NCBI GenBank assembly: GCA_964634605.1
Contig: CAZWLJ010000036.1
Location: 1-32,698, forward strand
Source of the DNA: UPXZ01 sp964634605
Lineage (GTDB): Bacteria; Bacteroidota; Bacteroidia; Bacteroidales; Paludibacteraceae
Length of the DNA: 32,698 bases
Direction of reading: 5' to 3'
Numbering within the stretch: position 1 is the first letter of the stretch; each line of letters opens with the position of its first letter. The position numbers were made by a program, and so were the translations under genes. Of the stretch, positions 1 to 8,326 are shown piece by piece. Under the pieces are notes generated by a model. It was not told the origin of the DNA, did no database searches, and saw nothing but the letters and a program-made list of their open reading frames with translations.

Positions 1-31
1 AGGTCGGGGGATCATGCCCCCCTCTCGCTAC
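1..31 (+). repeat. Copy 1 of a 31-bp direct repeat (tRNA 3'-half-like)
   Basis: These 31 bases are identical to positions 370-400. They look like the T-arm and acceptor 3' strand of a tRNA: GGGGG and CCCCC around a short loop, then CTCTCGCTAC. The copy touches the window edge, so its 5' part (D-arm and anticodon arm) may lie outside. A terminator hairpin follows at 44-75, as one also follows the second copy. The identity of the two copies is seen directly; their tRNA origin is inferred from the complete arrangement at the second copy. Confidence 0.8.
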
Positions 32-43
32 TTTTTTAACATT

Positions 44-75
44 AAGGTTGTTATATAAAAATAACAACCTTTTTT
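44..75 (+). terminator. Rho-independent terminator after the first tRNA-like copy
   Basis: An 11-bp perfect stem (44-54 with 61-71, AAGGTTGTTAT / ATAACAACCTT) with a 6-base loop runs into a T tract (70-75). It lies just after the first tRNA-like repeat copy and before the GIY-YIG gene, so it probably ends the transcript entering from the left edge. Confidence 0.7.
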
Positions 76-94
76 CATTTATAATCTCATTAGC

Positions 95-346
95 ATGTAT
101 ATTCTTTATATTCTTCAAAGTGAGAAAACCGGAAGATTCTATATCGGTAGTTGCGAGAACATTGATGAAAGACTGAACAGACATAATGCAGGTGCAACGC
201 CTTCAACAAAATCAGGACGTCCCTGGAAAGTCGTTTATTCTGAAGAATTTCACACAAGAAGTGAAGCTATGAAACGCGAAAAAGAAGTTAAAGCTAAAAA
301 GAGCAGAAATTACACCGAAACACTAATCAATAGCTCAGTTAGTTAG
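95..346 (+). CDS. Small GIY-YIG nuclease domain protein (UvrC/Slx1-like fold)
   Basis: This 83-residue protein is essentially one GIY-YIG nuclease domain. The first half-motif is YILYIL at residues 2-7 and the second is FYIGS at about 15-19. The helix that follows carries ERLNRHNAG, and a K/E-rich segment (KREKEVKAKKSR) is typical of the small stand-alone YhbQ-type family common in Bacteroidota. That family is often labelled UvrC-like, but the helix-hairpin-helix, UvrB-binding and RNase H parts of UvrC are absent. The reading frame does not end before the tRNA-like sequence: its last residues (SSVS) and stop codon are encoded by the D-arm at 331-349. The gene sits between two identical tRNA 3'-half copies. 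Nuclease activity is expected from the family; a role in moving or duplicating the unit is inference. Confidence 0.85.
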   Translation: MYILYILQSEKTGRFYIGSCENIDERLNRHNAGATPSTKSGRPWKVVYSEEFHTRSEAMKREKEVKAKKSRNYTETLINSSVS

Positions 347-400
347 AGCGTCCCGATTTTTTATCGGGAAGGTCGGGGGATCATGCCCCCCTCTCGCTAC
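331..400 (+). pseudogene. tRNA-like sequence lacking its 5' acceptor strand
   Basis: The D-arm (TAGCTCAGTTAGTTAGAGC, 331-349), an anticodon-like hairpin (5-bp stem 352-356/364-368 with a 7-base loop TTTTTTA), a T-arm (375-379 with 387-391) and an acceptor 3' strand (TCTCGCT, 392-398) stand in correct tRNA order and spacing. The seven bases that should form the 5' acceptor strand do not pair with TCTCGCT, because they belong to the end of the GIY-YIG gene. The T-loop reads ATCATGC instead of TTCRANN, and loop position 37 is T rather than a purine. A functional tRNA is therefore unlikely. If read literally the anticodon would be TTT. It could instead be a non-coding RNA or a recognition structure for the element. 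Confidence 0.65.
370..400 (+). repeat. Copy 2 of the 31-bp direct repeat
   Basis: Identical over 31 bases to positions 1-31, including the aberrant T-loop. It forms the 3' half of the tRNA-like sequence. The spacing between copies is 369 bases, so the repeating unit would be hairpin, GIY-YIG gene and tRNA-like sequence. Confidence 0.8.
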
Positions 401-403
401 GGT

Positions 404-443
404 AAAAAGCACTTACATTTGTTGAAATTTGTAAGTGCTTTTT
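404..443. terminator. Bidirectional terminator hairpin
   Basis: A 14-bp perfect stem (404-417 with 430-443) has an A-run on its left and a T-run on its right (AAAAAGCACTTACA / TGTAAGTGCTTTTT). It can end transcription from the tRNA-like unit on the plus strand and from the esterase gene on the minus strand, whose stop codon is at 500-502. Confidence 0.75.
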
Positions 444-499
444 CATTTTAAAGACCTGTTACCTTTTTGAATAAAACCTGATTATCTCTCTAAGAACGA

Positions 500-3370
500 C
501 TACATTACCGCCAGTTTGAGAGTTTTCACAAATTTCACATTACGGATTGTTATAAAGTAATTTCCATCAGGTATGTTATTCAAATCTAAGAATTGACTAT
601 CCGTTTTTGCTTTTTCGGTTCGAATTATTTGTCCGTTTGTATTTATCAGTGTAATATAATCACCTGATGCAATGCCATCAATACGGGCTACGCGATTATT
701 CATTTTCAAAGTTACATTTGCAGCTCCGGAATTATTCACAGCGGTAGAATTCAAAATCTGAATGGTTTGAGCAACAGGCTTTGCTGCTGCATAAACCGTA
801 TTCCCTGACTCTGATGCTGTAATTGTAACGGTACCTTCACCGGTGATGTGCAGGTATCCGTTTTCAACATTCGCTACATTCGGATTGGAAGTAGTAAACA
901 CGACAGGCAAGCCGGAAGTTGCAGTTGCCTGAAGCTGTATGTCGGCATCATTTCTATTTAAAGCAGGCGGAATGGGTATGAAGTTTATACGGTTGATTTT
1001 AAGGCTGTCGTTAAACCGCGAGGCCGGACTGCCAGAGCCGTTGAAGAGATTTGGATTTGAATTTTCATCCCATGCAAATTTAACCGAAAGAGGCTGACTG
1101 ACAGTTGGTTCACTTACCAGTATATCATTTCCGCTGATAATGGCCGAAGCTGTTTTATATACCTTATCGGGTCCCGCTACTTTGAACTCATTAAGCGGAG
1201 TTGAACCTGAAATATAGAAACCACTGTTATTGTTGAATGAAATCCTGAGTGATGTTCCCTCGCTTCTCATTTCTTTGAAGGTTGCAGCATTTGGCACAAT
1301 ACTCTTGCCATACAAATAACCCAGCGCTGCATTACCCAGCCGTATTCCCACCGTAGCTTTTTCGGTCGGATGTATATCGTTGTAATTACTGATGTCCGAT
1401 ATTGTTACTCCATACACTCTTTCCATCCGGGTGGCTTTATTTTGTTCTGCAATAAACTGCGGAAGAGCCTCACGTGAGCCTGATAAGACAGCATAATTCA
1501 CACTGTATTTGAAATTGGCAAGTTCCACAAAAAACACCGGCAAATCAGGTATTCCCAATGCATCACGCCATGCAGCTATGGTTGCCCTGAATTTATTGCC
1601 ATACAGAGAGACTCCGCTTAATCCGTCGATTCCCAGATTCTCTTCACCCTGATACCATATAATTCCTTTAACAGGATAATGGGTATATGAAGCCAGCATA
1701 CCGTTGTAGCAGGCTGTGGGGAAATTTTTCCGGTCGTAAACCTGCCCCGATGGCAAGGCGGTGGTTGTAGCTTTCGTGTACCATGAAGAATATTCAGGAA
1801 TTGACTTCAAACCGTTCAATGGGGTCCATGCTTCTATACGGGTACCTCCTACCGCATTCTGGATAATCCCCACAGGAACATTCTGGCTCAGATGAATTAG
1901 TTTGGCAAAGAAATAGGCAACAGCTGAATACCCTCCGGCTGTTGAAGGCGAACACACGGTCCAGCCAGCCGATGAGGTTAGCAAAGCAGTTTGTGGTGCA
2001 GATGCCTGTTGCCATAAGTCAACAGGCTGAATAAACCTGATTTGGGGATAATTGGCGGCAGCTATCACGGAAGAATAGTTATTAATACCATATAAACTAT
2101 ACCCCGGTCCTATCGGCATCAGCATATTTGACTGGCCGGAAGCTACCCATACGTCACCGCAAAGCAAATCGGTGAGTGATGCCGCGGTGGAATTCAAACC
2201 TGAGGCTGTAAGCGAGAAGGGAACGTTTTTAGCTGTTTTAGCACTAAATTCACATGTCCACTTTCCCTGGCTGTTCACATTTGCCGTTTTGATTTCCCCG
2301 TCCAGATTGAGGGTCAGCACATCATTTGGATCGGCTTTTCCTGAAATGACTACAGGTTTGTCCCTTTGAATAACGGCATGACTGGTAAACGGATGATCGA
2401 ACGAAATAAGCGTACTTATAACGTTGAGAGTTTGTGATACGGGCTTAGCTGCTGTATAATAGAGGTTTTCAGGCTGACTGGCAGTTATGGTACAGGTACC
2501 TTTTCCCACTATATGTATTTTTCCATCCACAACCGTTGCCACCAGAGGATCGGAAACGGAATAAATCACGGGCATGGATGACGAACTGCTTGCCGGATTG
2601 AAATCAGGGCTTCCGAAAGCCACATTCAGCGGTCCGTTCATCGTGATTGCCTGTGATGCCGGATTTGTGAGCGTACTCCACCCGGGCGATCCGGCAAGTG
2701 TGGCATTGCATACGCCTTTTACATCGGCAGCCAATAATCCCGTGCCTTCTTCAAAGTTCCATGCGGCAGTAAGACCGGGTGTGGAAGAACTTACCGTAGA
2801 AGCCATATCAGCCAGTAGTTCGGTTTTCGATAATGCTCTATTGTAAATCCGTACTTCATCTATCGATCCGTCCACAGGCATATTCATAGTACCACGGATG
2901 CCAAAATACAAATTATCGGTATTGGTAAATCCGGAGGTTGAAACCAGCGCCTTGCTCACATCCACCTTTGCATCAACATACATGTAGTACATATTTTTAA
3001 CAGTATCCACCACAAATGCAATCTGATGCCATTTTCCATCATTTATTTTGTAAAGGCTTCCACCGGGAAGGCCTGAAGATGAGCCATTGGTATGAGTACA
3101 GTTAACAGCAAAATAACCGTTCAGCTGCCACAATTCGTAGCCTGCACCTTTTGCCTGCAGCCTTTTGGCCAGAAAAACCTGGTTAGTGGCCGTACTGGTT
3201 TTTACCCAGGCTGATATCGTAAAACTCTTGCCGGAAAGCAGGTTTAATGCTCCATTGTCTGAAGCATATCCATAGGTGGCTGTACTGTTGGGGAAAACAA
3301 TGGATTTCTGGGAGAAACCATTTTGAGTCGTCAGAATGAGAACCGATAAAATCAGGAAGATTTTTCTCAT
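500..3370 (-). CDS. Secreted sialate O-acetylesterase-like protein with LamG, Ig-like and T9SS sorting domains
   Basis: A 956-residue protein with a signal peptide (residues 1-20, ending GFSQ). A LamG/concanavalin-like domain spans about 25-225 and contains DGSIDEVRIYNRALS. An Ig-like repeat follows (about 237-315), then an SGNH esterase of the sialate O-acetylesterase family (about 325-700), a second Ig-like repeat (about 795-870) and a T9SS type A sorting tail (last 75 residues, with GDYITLINTNGQIIRTE). SGNH landmarks are visible: GQSNM with Ser414, GGTRIEAW, WYQGEEN, and NDIHP with His667. The two Ig-like repeats share the pattern ITAS...Y.AAKPV.QT. The protein is expected to be exported and handled by T9SS, and to remove acetyl groups from a glycan. 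The substrate cannot be told from sequence; acetylated plant polysaccharides are as likely as sialic acids. It is downstream of the giant-gene pair but separated from it by a terminator-like hairpin. Confidence 0.88.
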   Translation of the reverse strand: MRKIFLILSVLILTTQNGFSQKSIVFPNSTATYGYASDNGALNLLSGKSFTISAWVKTSTATNQVFLAKRLQAKGAGYELWQLNGYFAVNCTHTNGSSSGLPGGSLYKINDGKWHQIAFVVDTVKNMYYMYVDAKVDVSKALVSTSGFTNTDNLYFGIRGTMNMPVDGSIDEVRIYNRALSKTELLADMASTVSSSTPGLTAAWNFEEGTGLLAADVKGVCNATLAGSPGWSTLTNPASQAITMNGPLNVAFGSPDFNPASSSSSMPVIYSVSDPLVATVVDGKIHIVGKGTCTITASQPENLYYTAAKPVSQTLNVISTLISFDHPFTSHAVIQRDKPVVISGKADPNDVLTLNLDGEIKTANVNSQGKWTCEFSAKTAKNVPFSLTASGLNSTAASLTDLLCGDVWVASGQSNMLMPIGPGYSLYGINNYSSVIAAANYPQIRFIQPVDLWQQASAPQTALLTSSAGWTVCSPSTAGGYSAVAYFFAKLIHLSQNVPVGIIQNAVGGTRIEAWTPLNGLKSIPEYSSWYTKATTTALPSGQVYDRKNFPTACYNGMLASYTHYPVKGIIWYQGEENLGIDGLSGVSLYGNKFRATIAAWRDALGIPDLPVFFVELANFKYSVNYAVLSGSREALPQFIAEQNKATRMERVYGVTISDISNYNDIHPTEKATVGIRLGNAALGYLYGKSIVPNAATFKEMRSEGTSLRISFNNNSGFYISGSTPLNEFKVAGPDKVYKTASAIISGNDILVSEPTVSQPLSVKFAWDENSNPNLFNGSGSPASRFNDSLKINRINFIPIPPALNRNDADIQLQATATSGLPVVFTTSNPNVANVENGYLHITGEGTVTITASESGNTVYAAAKPVAQTIQILNSTAVNNSGAANVTLKMNNRVARIDGIASGDYITLINTNGQIIRTEKAKTDSQFLDLNNIPDGNYFITIRNVKFVKTLKLAVM

Positions 3371-3681
3371 GGAAAAAGTGTGATTTTTCTTAGTATTATT
3401 TTGTCAATATATGCAATCACTCCGGCAAACGGTTAAAAATATTACCGGAAATTAAATGTGAGGCAAATATTTGACAAAAATAAAAAAATACTCTGCATTT
3501 CACAATACCCTGAGATAAATAAACCTTACTGCTCTTAAGTTGATGAATAATCCAACATTCAGAAGTACACTTCTTTTACTTTATCTGCGATATTTTCCGA
3601 TTACAAAATGCTGTTTTGAGTTTATTAGCTGTGGATATCTTTTGTATTGTGCAGGTTACCTGAAATGATTTGACAAAGAAA
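3371..3681. other. Intergenic region upstream of the esterase gene
   Basis: About 310 AT-rich bases with no convincing gene. It should hold the minus-strand promoter of the esterase gene, but I found no clean TAnnTTTG element at a convincing distance from the start codon. No repeat or RNA gene was recognised. Confidence 0.5.
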
Positions 3682-3711
3682 GAGAAGCCACCCGTACACG
3701 GATAGCTTCTC
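3682..3711 (-). terminator. Probable terminator of the giant two-gene unit
   Basis: A hairpin with outer arms GAGAAGC (3682-3688) and GCTTCTC (3705-3711) and inner arms CCGT/ACGG. Read on the minus strand it is followed by TTTCTTTG, and it lies 47 bases past the stop codon of the 1494-residue gene. The T tract is interrupted, so termination strength is uncertain. Confidence 0.55.
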
Positions 3712-3758
3712 ACACTCTTCATTCACCGGTTATGCCTAAAAAAACCCTCTTCTTTATA

Positions 3759-6700
3759 TCATTTCACAATAGTGAAAACATCGGCAAATACTACCCGGTT
3801 GGTTTCTTCGGGATGCTCAAGCCGTTCTTTGTACGCATCGGGCAGGTTATTCAGGTTTTGAGGGCCGAGTTCAATTTCTTCGACCACCACCTGGAACGAA
3901 CCTGTTCGATACGCTTCAGGCAACCTGATATTTTCATTTATGTCAAAAGTATAATCGTTTTTCATATTTCTGCCAACTTCGAATGTCCAGGAATCGGGAT
4001 TTCGCTTTTCAGAATCTTGATTTTCGATTAAAACAGTTGACGACTTGCTTTCAGTTTTGGTTTTCATCACTGTCACTTTGATAATTTCGCGTATGCCGAA
4101 CCGGGACGACCGGTGGTTGTAAGTCGGTCCGGCAATTCTGAAGCTAAGCAACGTATCTTTACCTGCAGTATTCAGAACGACGGAAGTTTTTCGTTCGGGC
4201 ACCATTTGTATCATTCCGGCCATTACCACGTTTGAGAGGCACACATCGGTATTTTCGATACGAAGCGAATGTTGCTGATAACGAGCTAAAGCCAGCCTGA
4301 TAAAAGGAAAATACATGTTGGCCGTATCCAGCGCAATATCGGCGTACCACAGTTGTTTTTCCTTATCGAATGTTACCGGATAAGCTACTGCAGTTGCTTT
4401 TGCGGTTTCGTTACCCGGGTAAGTCAGACCCTTTTCCACAACCGGATTTAACCTGAAATCAGCAGGTTGCGGACTTGCCTTCACGGGAAGTTCAGATACA
4501 AACAGCGGATCGGCTCCCCAGTGTGTGTATGCATCGGTGTAATTTACCCCCTGAATCATGGTTGTAATCATCGGGCTGGTATTTCCGGAGTTATCGGGAA
4601 GTATAACCGCCAGTTTTTCTTCTTCGCCGCTGGAGAACCAGGGCCTTTTGAGGTACACGCGCAGCACACCACCTTTGCGTATATGAGTCTGCATACCGCC
4701 CTGACTGGTCTTTTGCCATTCAAAAGCCGGAATTATATAATCTATCTCAGGCTTATCAGGTTTGGCAGTGCTGAGTATGTTAATTTTTCCGGTTTTGGAT
4801 TCACGCACGAACGATATTTCGGGTTTATTTTTCTTTACATTGGTGAAATATTCCGCGTAGCGTGAAATGGCAACCACTGAATAATTGACCCACCTGTGGC
4901 GCGTATTGCCAAATGCATGTTCGAGCGGATAATGACGCAAATCGAGCATTTTCACCAGACTCAGCTTAGATTCTTCAAGATCAAGACGTAAGGTTGCCAA
5001 TACATTTTTCGAGTTATCTGTTGTCTTCTGCCGGTGAATATCAGCCAGTTTCTCTGCTTTCAGTTTGTAAAAATTGTTTATTTTGAGCGATCCGGGCTGC
5101 ACATCGAATTGTCTGATAGTGAGCGGTTCTGTTTTCCATTTCGGTTGGTTCAATTCCAGTTTTCTGTCGGGCAATCCGGGTCTGGTTTCGTTTACAGTAC
5201 CTAATGTCACAGTCTGATCGTGGTAATAGATATCGATTTCAGGAATTGTATCGGTGAAGTTCTTTTCTTTAATTTCCACCGAAATGCCATCGTCGAGTGG
5301 TTCGGTCCAGCTTGCTTTCAGTTCTGCCATCCCGGTGCTTTCACCGTGGACACTGAAGCGGACATTTAGCATTGCCAAAGTATCATTGTAATCTCTTTCT
5401 GGAACAATTTGCATAAGCGAGGGTTCTTCTACGGGCTGTTGTACGGCATGCACAAGTTCGAAAGTACGCGATGGACTTATCATCCAGTGCTGGCCGCTCC
5501 GGGCAATGTTTTCGATTTCGGCGAGCCTGGCTCCTGCATCACTTTTAACGAGCTGCCATATAGCCGATAACTTTTTCATGTCTTCCTCACGCCAGAATGT
5601 ACTTATCCTGAGCCTGATGCGTTGTCCTTTGGGTAATTTTACCGTAAAGGTTCGTTTCGAACCATCCCAGGAAGCACCTGAAGCGCCTTCTTCCAGTTTA
5701 ATACGTATAGCTTCGGTATTGTACCAGTCATCCGGAATGCTTACTGCGTTTGTTTTATCAGCCGAGAGTTCATCTTTAGAGAAAAAGCTGAACATGCGGG
5801 GTAAGAAATCGACATCGTGAGTATCATCGCTTTCGGTATCCACGAAAACAGCTATTCCGGCAGCCATCGGATCAGGCAGGTAGATGATTTTTGCCTCCTG
5901 GTCTGTGTAAATTTTTTCAGAATTATCCGCATTGCGTTCATACAAACCTTCGTGTGAAGTAATGATCGAGTAAATTTCTTTGGCTTTTTGAGGATCGGCA
6001 AAGGCTTTTTCGAATTTTCCGTGTGTTTCGGCCATCAGCTGACTGTTTTTCGGAGGCAGCAGATATCTGACCGACCGTCCTTTGGAGTCCTGTCCATGAG
6101 GAGTATATTTTTTTTCATAATCAGCTACATCCGCATCGTAATTGCTTCTGATTACCATTTGTTCGAGAAATTCGCCATCGCGCAACTCGTTGCCTACCAG
6201 CACTAAGGGACTTGAAAGCGGTTCGTAGCGGTAATAACGGATATTGGTGCAATAGGTATCGGAAGGAGATTCGGATTCTGTATCAAGAGGCAAACTATTG
6301 CCCGCCATATCCACGGTGCGAATCCTGATGCGGTATGATTTCCCGAAACGCAACCGGGGTAATGTTCCGTTAACCGGTTCTGCTTGTGCGTTCAGTTTGA
6401 AATCAAGCGTGGGATCGAACAGGTATTTTTTCCGTTCCACTTCGCGCGAACTGCTCAGATAATCGTGGCGGTCGGTCGGTTTTTTTGCCGGATGATCTTC
6501 CGAGTCGTTGATAGCCATGCCCGGTTTCCCTACCGAAAGGCTCCAGCCTTCCCAGCGTGCAAGCGTTTCGGGAACGTAAATATTATCCTGGTCATTTTCT
6601 TTTTCAATAATTCCCATTTCCACATATCCTTCATCCGGTTCAATGCCGTCAATCGGATGCGCGGTGCCAGCCTCGTCGAACCAGGAGTAGCTCATCCGGC

Positions 6701-8243
6701 GCTGATGCAGCGAATGCCATTTACCCGGATTATCTTCATAGGCAATATCCATACGGTATGCCATCACCAGGTCGTCAGAGTAGAGAATTTCTTCAGGTAA
6801 AAGCAGATTTTTCATCGCCAGATCAACTTCTGCATTATCAACAAGCATTTTCTGGAAACCAGAGTTTCGCTGCAACTTTTCGGCCACATGCTGGCTCATT
6901 CCGTTTCGGATGAGCGCGATACCTGCTGTGCGCATGGCATGAAATCCTTCACGCGAAGGTACCTCAACAAGCTTCATCTTTTCCACAGGTTTCATTTTCT
7001 GGAAACTTAAAACCGGTCTGACCTGATTTTTCGGCTGAGGATCTGCCTGAGTCATTTCATTGGTTTTCAGAGACTTGACTTTACTCATATTGTTACCTGT
7101 TTTTCCCACAGATGAAATTTGAGGACTCAGTCTCAGATTCTGCAACATCGCATCGGATTTTCTGATTGCCAGTGCTTTTCTGCTCAGAAAGTCAGCCGCC
7201 TGAATTGTTTTTTCATCAACGGTTTGTGCTGTTTTCAGCGCCATGCCGTCAGTATCCATTTGCACAACAGCGAAATCGTCGGTGTTTATTTTCACAAATC
7301 CTTTTCTGAGTACACTCCCTGATTTATCGGAAGCGTAAAATCCGTTGAGAGTAATGCTGTAGGCGGTTTTGGGTACAGATATTTTCGTATTCACCTCCTC
7401 GAACCGAATTCCCTCGGGAATCACCTGAATGGTTCCGCTTGCAGGATAAGCCGGCTGGTAGGGGATAACAAAATCAAGGATAAACCCCAGCCTCCGCATT
7501 AGCACCGGATAACTGTTGAGCACCGAGAGGATGTTGTGAAATTCGAACTGTGGTTTTCGGATGATTAATTTCTGCGAAATTTTATTATCCTTCCTGTGAA
7601 AATCTTTCAGTTGCAGGAAGTCGGTAGCCGGATCCGCTTGTTTTTTGAACGGGATAAAGCGGTTGTTTCTGAGCACCTGCTGCATACTGCTTATCTCCAG
7701 ATTTTTCTTCAACACAAACGTTTTTGTCTGCGTGGTTTTACTTCTTGCTTCTACATTATCGGTGTTCAGCACATTGTCATCTATTTTTATATCTGAGATG
7801 ACTCCCAGCCGGTCTGGATCCACAAAGTGAGATGCAGGAATCAGTTGGGTGGGGCTTTCGATAGCGATTTTCTTTACCTGATCAAGCAAAAAATCGCGAA
7901 TATGTGTCACCGGGAAAGACTGGACGGGTTTGAGGTGCAATTTCTCGGTTTCAAACTTTTCAATCTGAATATTGGCATGGAAAATACTTCTGAAAAGCTC
8001 CTTGTCAATGGCTGATTTATCCATTTCTGCTTTTATTGCGGATTTCAGTCCATCAATCCGGAATGAAAATTGGGTGTCGAGTATTCTCTCTGCCCAGTTG
8101 TACATATCGGGGGCATTGGCCAATACTGTTTCTGTGGCATTTTTCAGATGAGGCGACACAAATACCGACAATTTCAGGTATTGTTTCCCGTCTTGTTCCA
8201 TTCGCTGATGGGGCAACGTTGTAAAAACCAGTTCTTGTATCAT
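3759..8243 (-). CDS. Giant protein of unknown function (1494 residues), second gene of a two-gene unit
   Basis: I do not recognise this protein. It starts MIQELVFTTLPHQRME, has no signal peptide or membrane segment that I can see, and is predominantly beta-type sequence with charged loops. Visible landmarks are a central stretch FGKSYRIRIRTVDMAGNSL (about residue 635), which resembles a strand pair of a fibronectin-like fold, and a conserved-looking block RHRWVNYSVVAISRYAEYF (about residue 1120). Cysteines are very rare. The start ATG is 83 bases after the stop codon of the larger giant gene, and no terminator separates them, so the two are probably co-transcribed. The reading frame is intact over 4.5 kb and codon use looks like that of its neighbours. 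It may be a structural or adhesive partner of the upstream protein; this is inference from the arrangement only. Confidence 0.85.
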   Translation of the reverse strand: MIQELVFTTLPHQRMEQDGKQYLKLSVFVSPHLKNATETVLANAPDMYNWAERILDTQFSFRIDGLKSAIKAEMDKSAIDKELFRSIFHANIQIEKFETEKLHLKPVQSFPVTHIRDFLLDQVKKIAIESPTQLIPASHFVDPDRLGVISDIKIDDNVLNTDNVEARSKTTQTKTFVLKKNLEISSMQQVLRNNRFIPFKKQADPATDFLQLKDFHRKDNKISQKLIIRKPQFEFHNILSVLNSYPVLMRRLGFILDFVIPYQPAYPASGTIQVIPEGIRFEEVNTKISVPKTAYSITLNGFYASDKSGSVLRKGFVKINTDDFAVVQMDTDGMALKTAQTVDEKTIQAADFLSRKALAIRKSDAMLQNLRLSPQISSVGKTGNNMSKVKSLKTNEMTQADPQPKNQVRPVLSFQKMKPVEKMKLVEVPSREGFHAMRTAGIALIRNGMSQHVAEKLQRNSGFQKMLVDNAEVDLAMKNLLLPEEILYSDDLVMAYRMDIAYEDNPGKWHSLHQRRMSYSWFDEAGTAHPIDGIEPDEGYVEMGIIEKENDQDNIYVPETLARWEGWSLSVGKPGMAINDSEDHPAKKPTDRHDYLSSSREVERKKYLFDPTLDFKLNAQAEPVNGTLPRLRFGKSYRIRIRTVDMAGNSLPLDTESESPSDTYCTNIRYYRYEPLSSPLVLVGNELRDGEFLEQMVIRSNYDADVADYEKKYTPHGQDSKGRSVRYLLPPKNSQLMAETHGKFEKAFADPQKAKEIYSIITSHEGLYERNADNSEKIYTDQEAKIIYLPDPMAAGIAVFVDTESDDTHDVDFLPRMFSFFSKDELSADKTNAVSIPDDWYNTEAIRIKLEEGASGASWDGSKRTFTVKLPKGQRIRLRISTFWREEDMKKLSAIWQLVKSDAGARLAEIENIARSGQHWMISPSRTFELVHAVQQPVEEPSLMQIVPERDYNDTLAMLNVRFSVHGESTGMAELKASWTEPLDDGISVEIKEKNFTDTIPEIDIYYHDQTVTLGTVNETRPGLPDRKLELNQPKWKTEPLTIRQFDVQPGSLKINNFYKLKAEKLADIHRQKTTDNSKNVLATLRLDLEESKLSLVKMLDLRHYPLEHAFGNTRHRWVNYSVVAISRYAEYFTNVKKNKPEISFVRESKTGKINILSTAKPDKPEIDYIIPAFEWQKTSQGGMQTHIRKGGVLRVYLKRPWFSSGEEEKLAVILPDNSGNTSPMITTMIQGVNYTDAYTHWGADPLFVSELPVKASPQPADFRLNPVVEKGLTYPGNETAKATAVAYPVTFDKEKQLWYADIALDTANMYFPFIRLALARYQQHSLRIENTDVCLSNVVMAGMIQMVPERKTSVVLNTAGKDTLLSFRIAGPTYNHRSSRFGIREIIKVTVMKTKTESKSSTVLIENQDSEKRNPDSWTFEVGRNMKNDYTFDINENIRLPEAYRTGSFQVVVEEIELGPQNLNNLPDAYKERLEHPEETNRVVFADVFTIVK

Positions 8244-8326
8244 ATTATTTTGATTTCCAATACGTTAATACATTATTCTATAAATTATTTCCAGTGAAAA
8301 AAATGTCATTTACTTCATTTCGCATA

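Noticed and set aside
95..346. Naming the GIY-YIG gene uvrC
   Set aside because: Only the nuclease domain is present; UvrC is about 600 residues with further domains.
331..400. Calling a functional tRNA-Lys (TTT)
   Set aside because: The 5' acceptor strand does not pair with the 3' strand, and both the T-loop and loop position 37 are abnormal.
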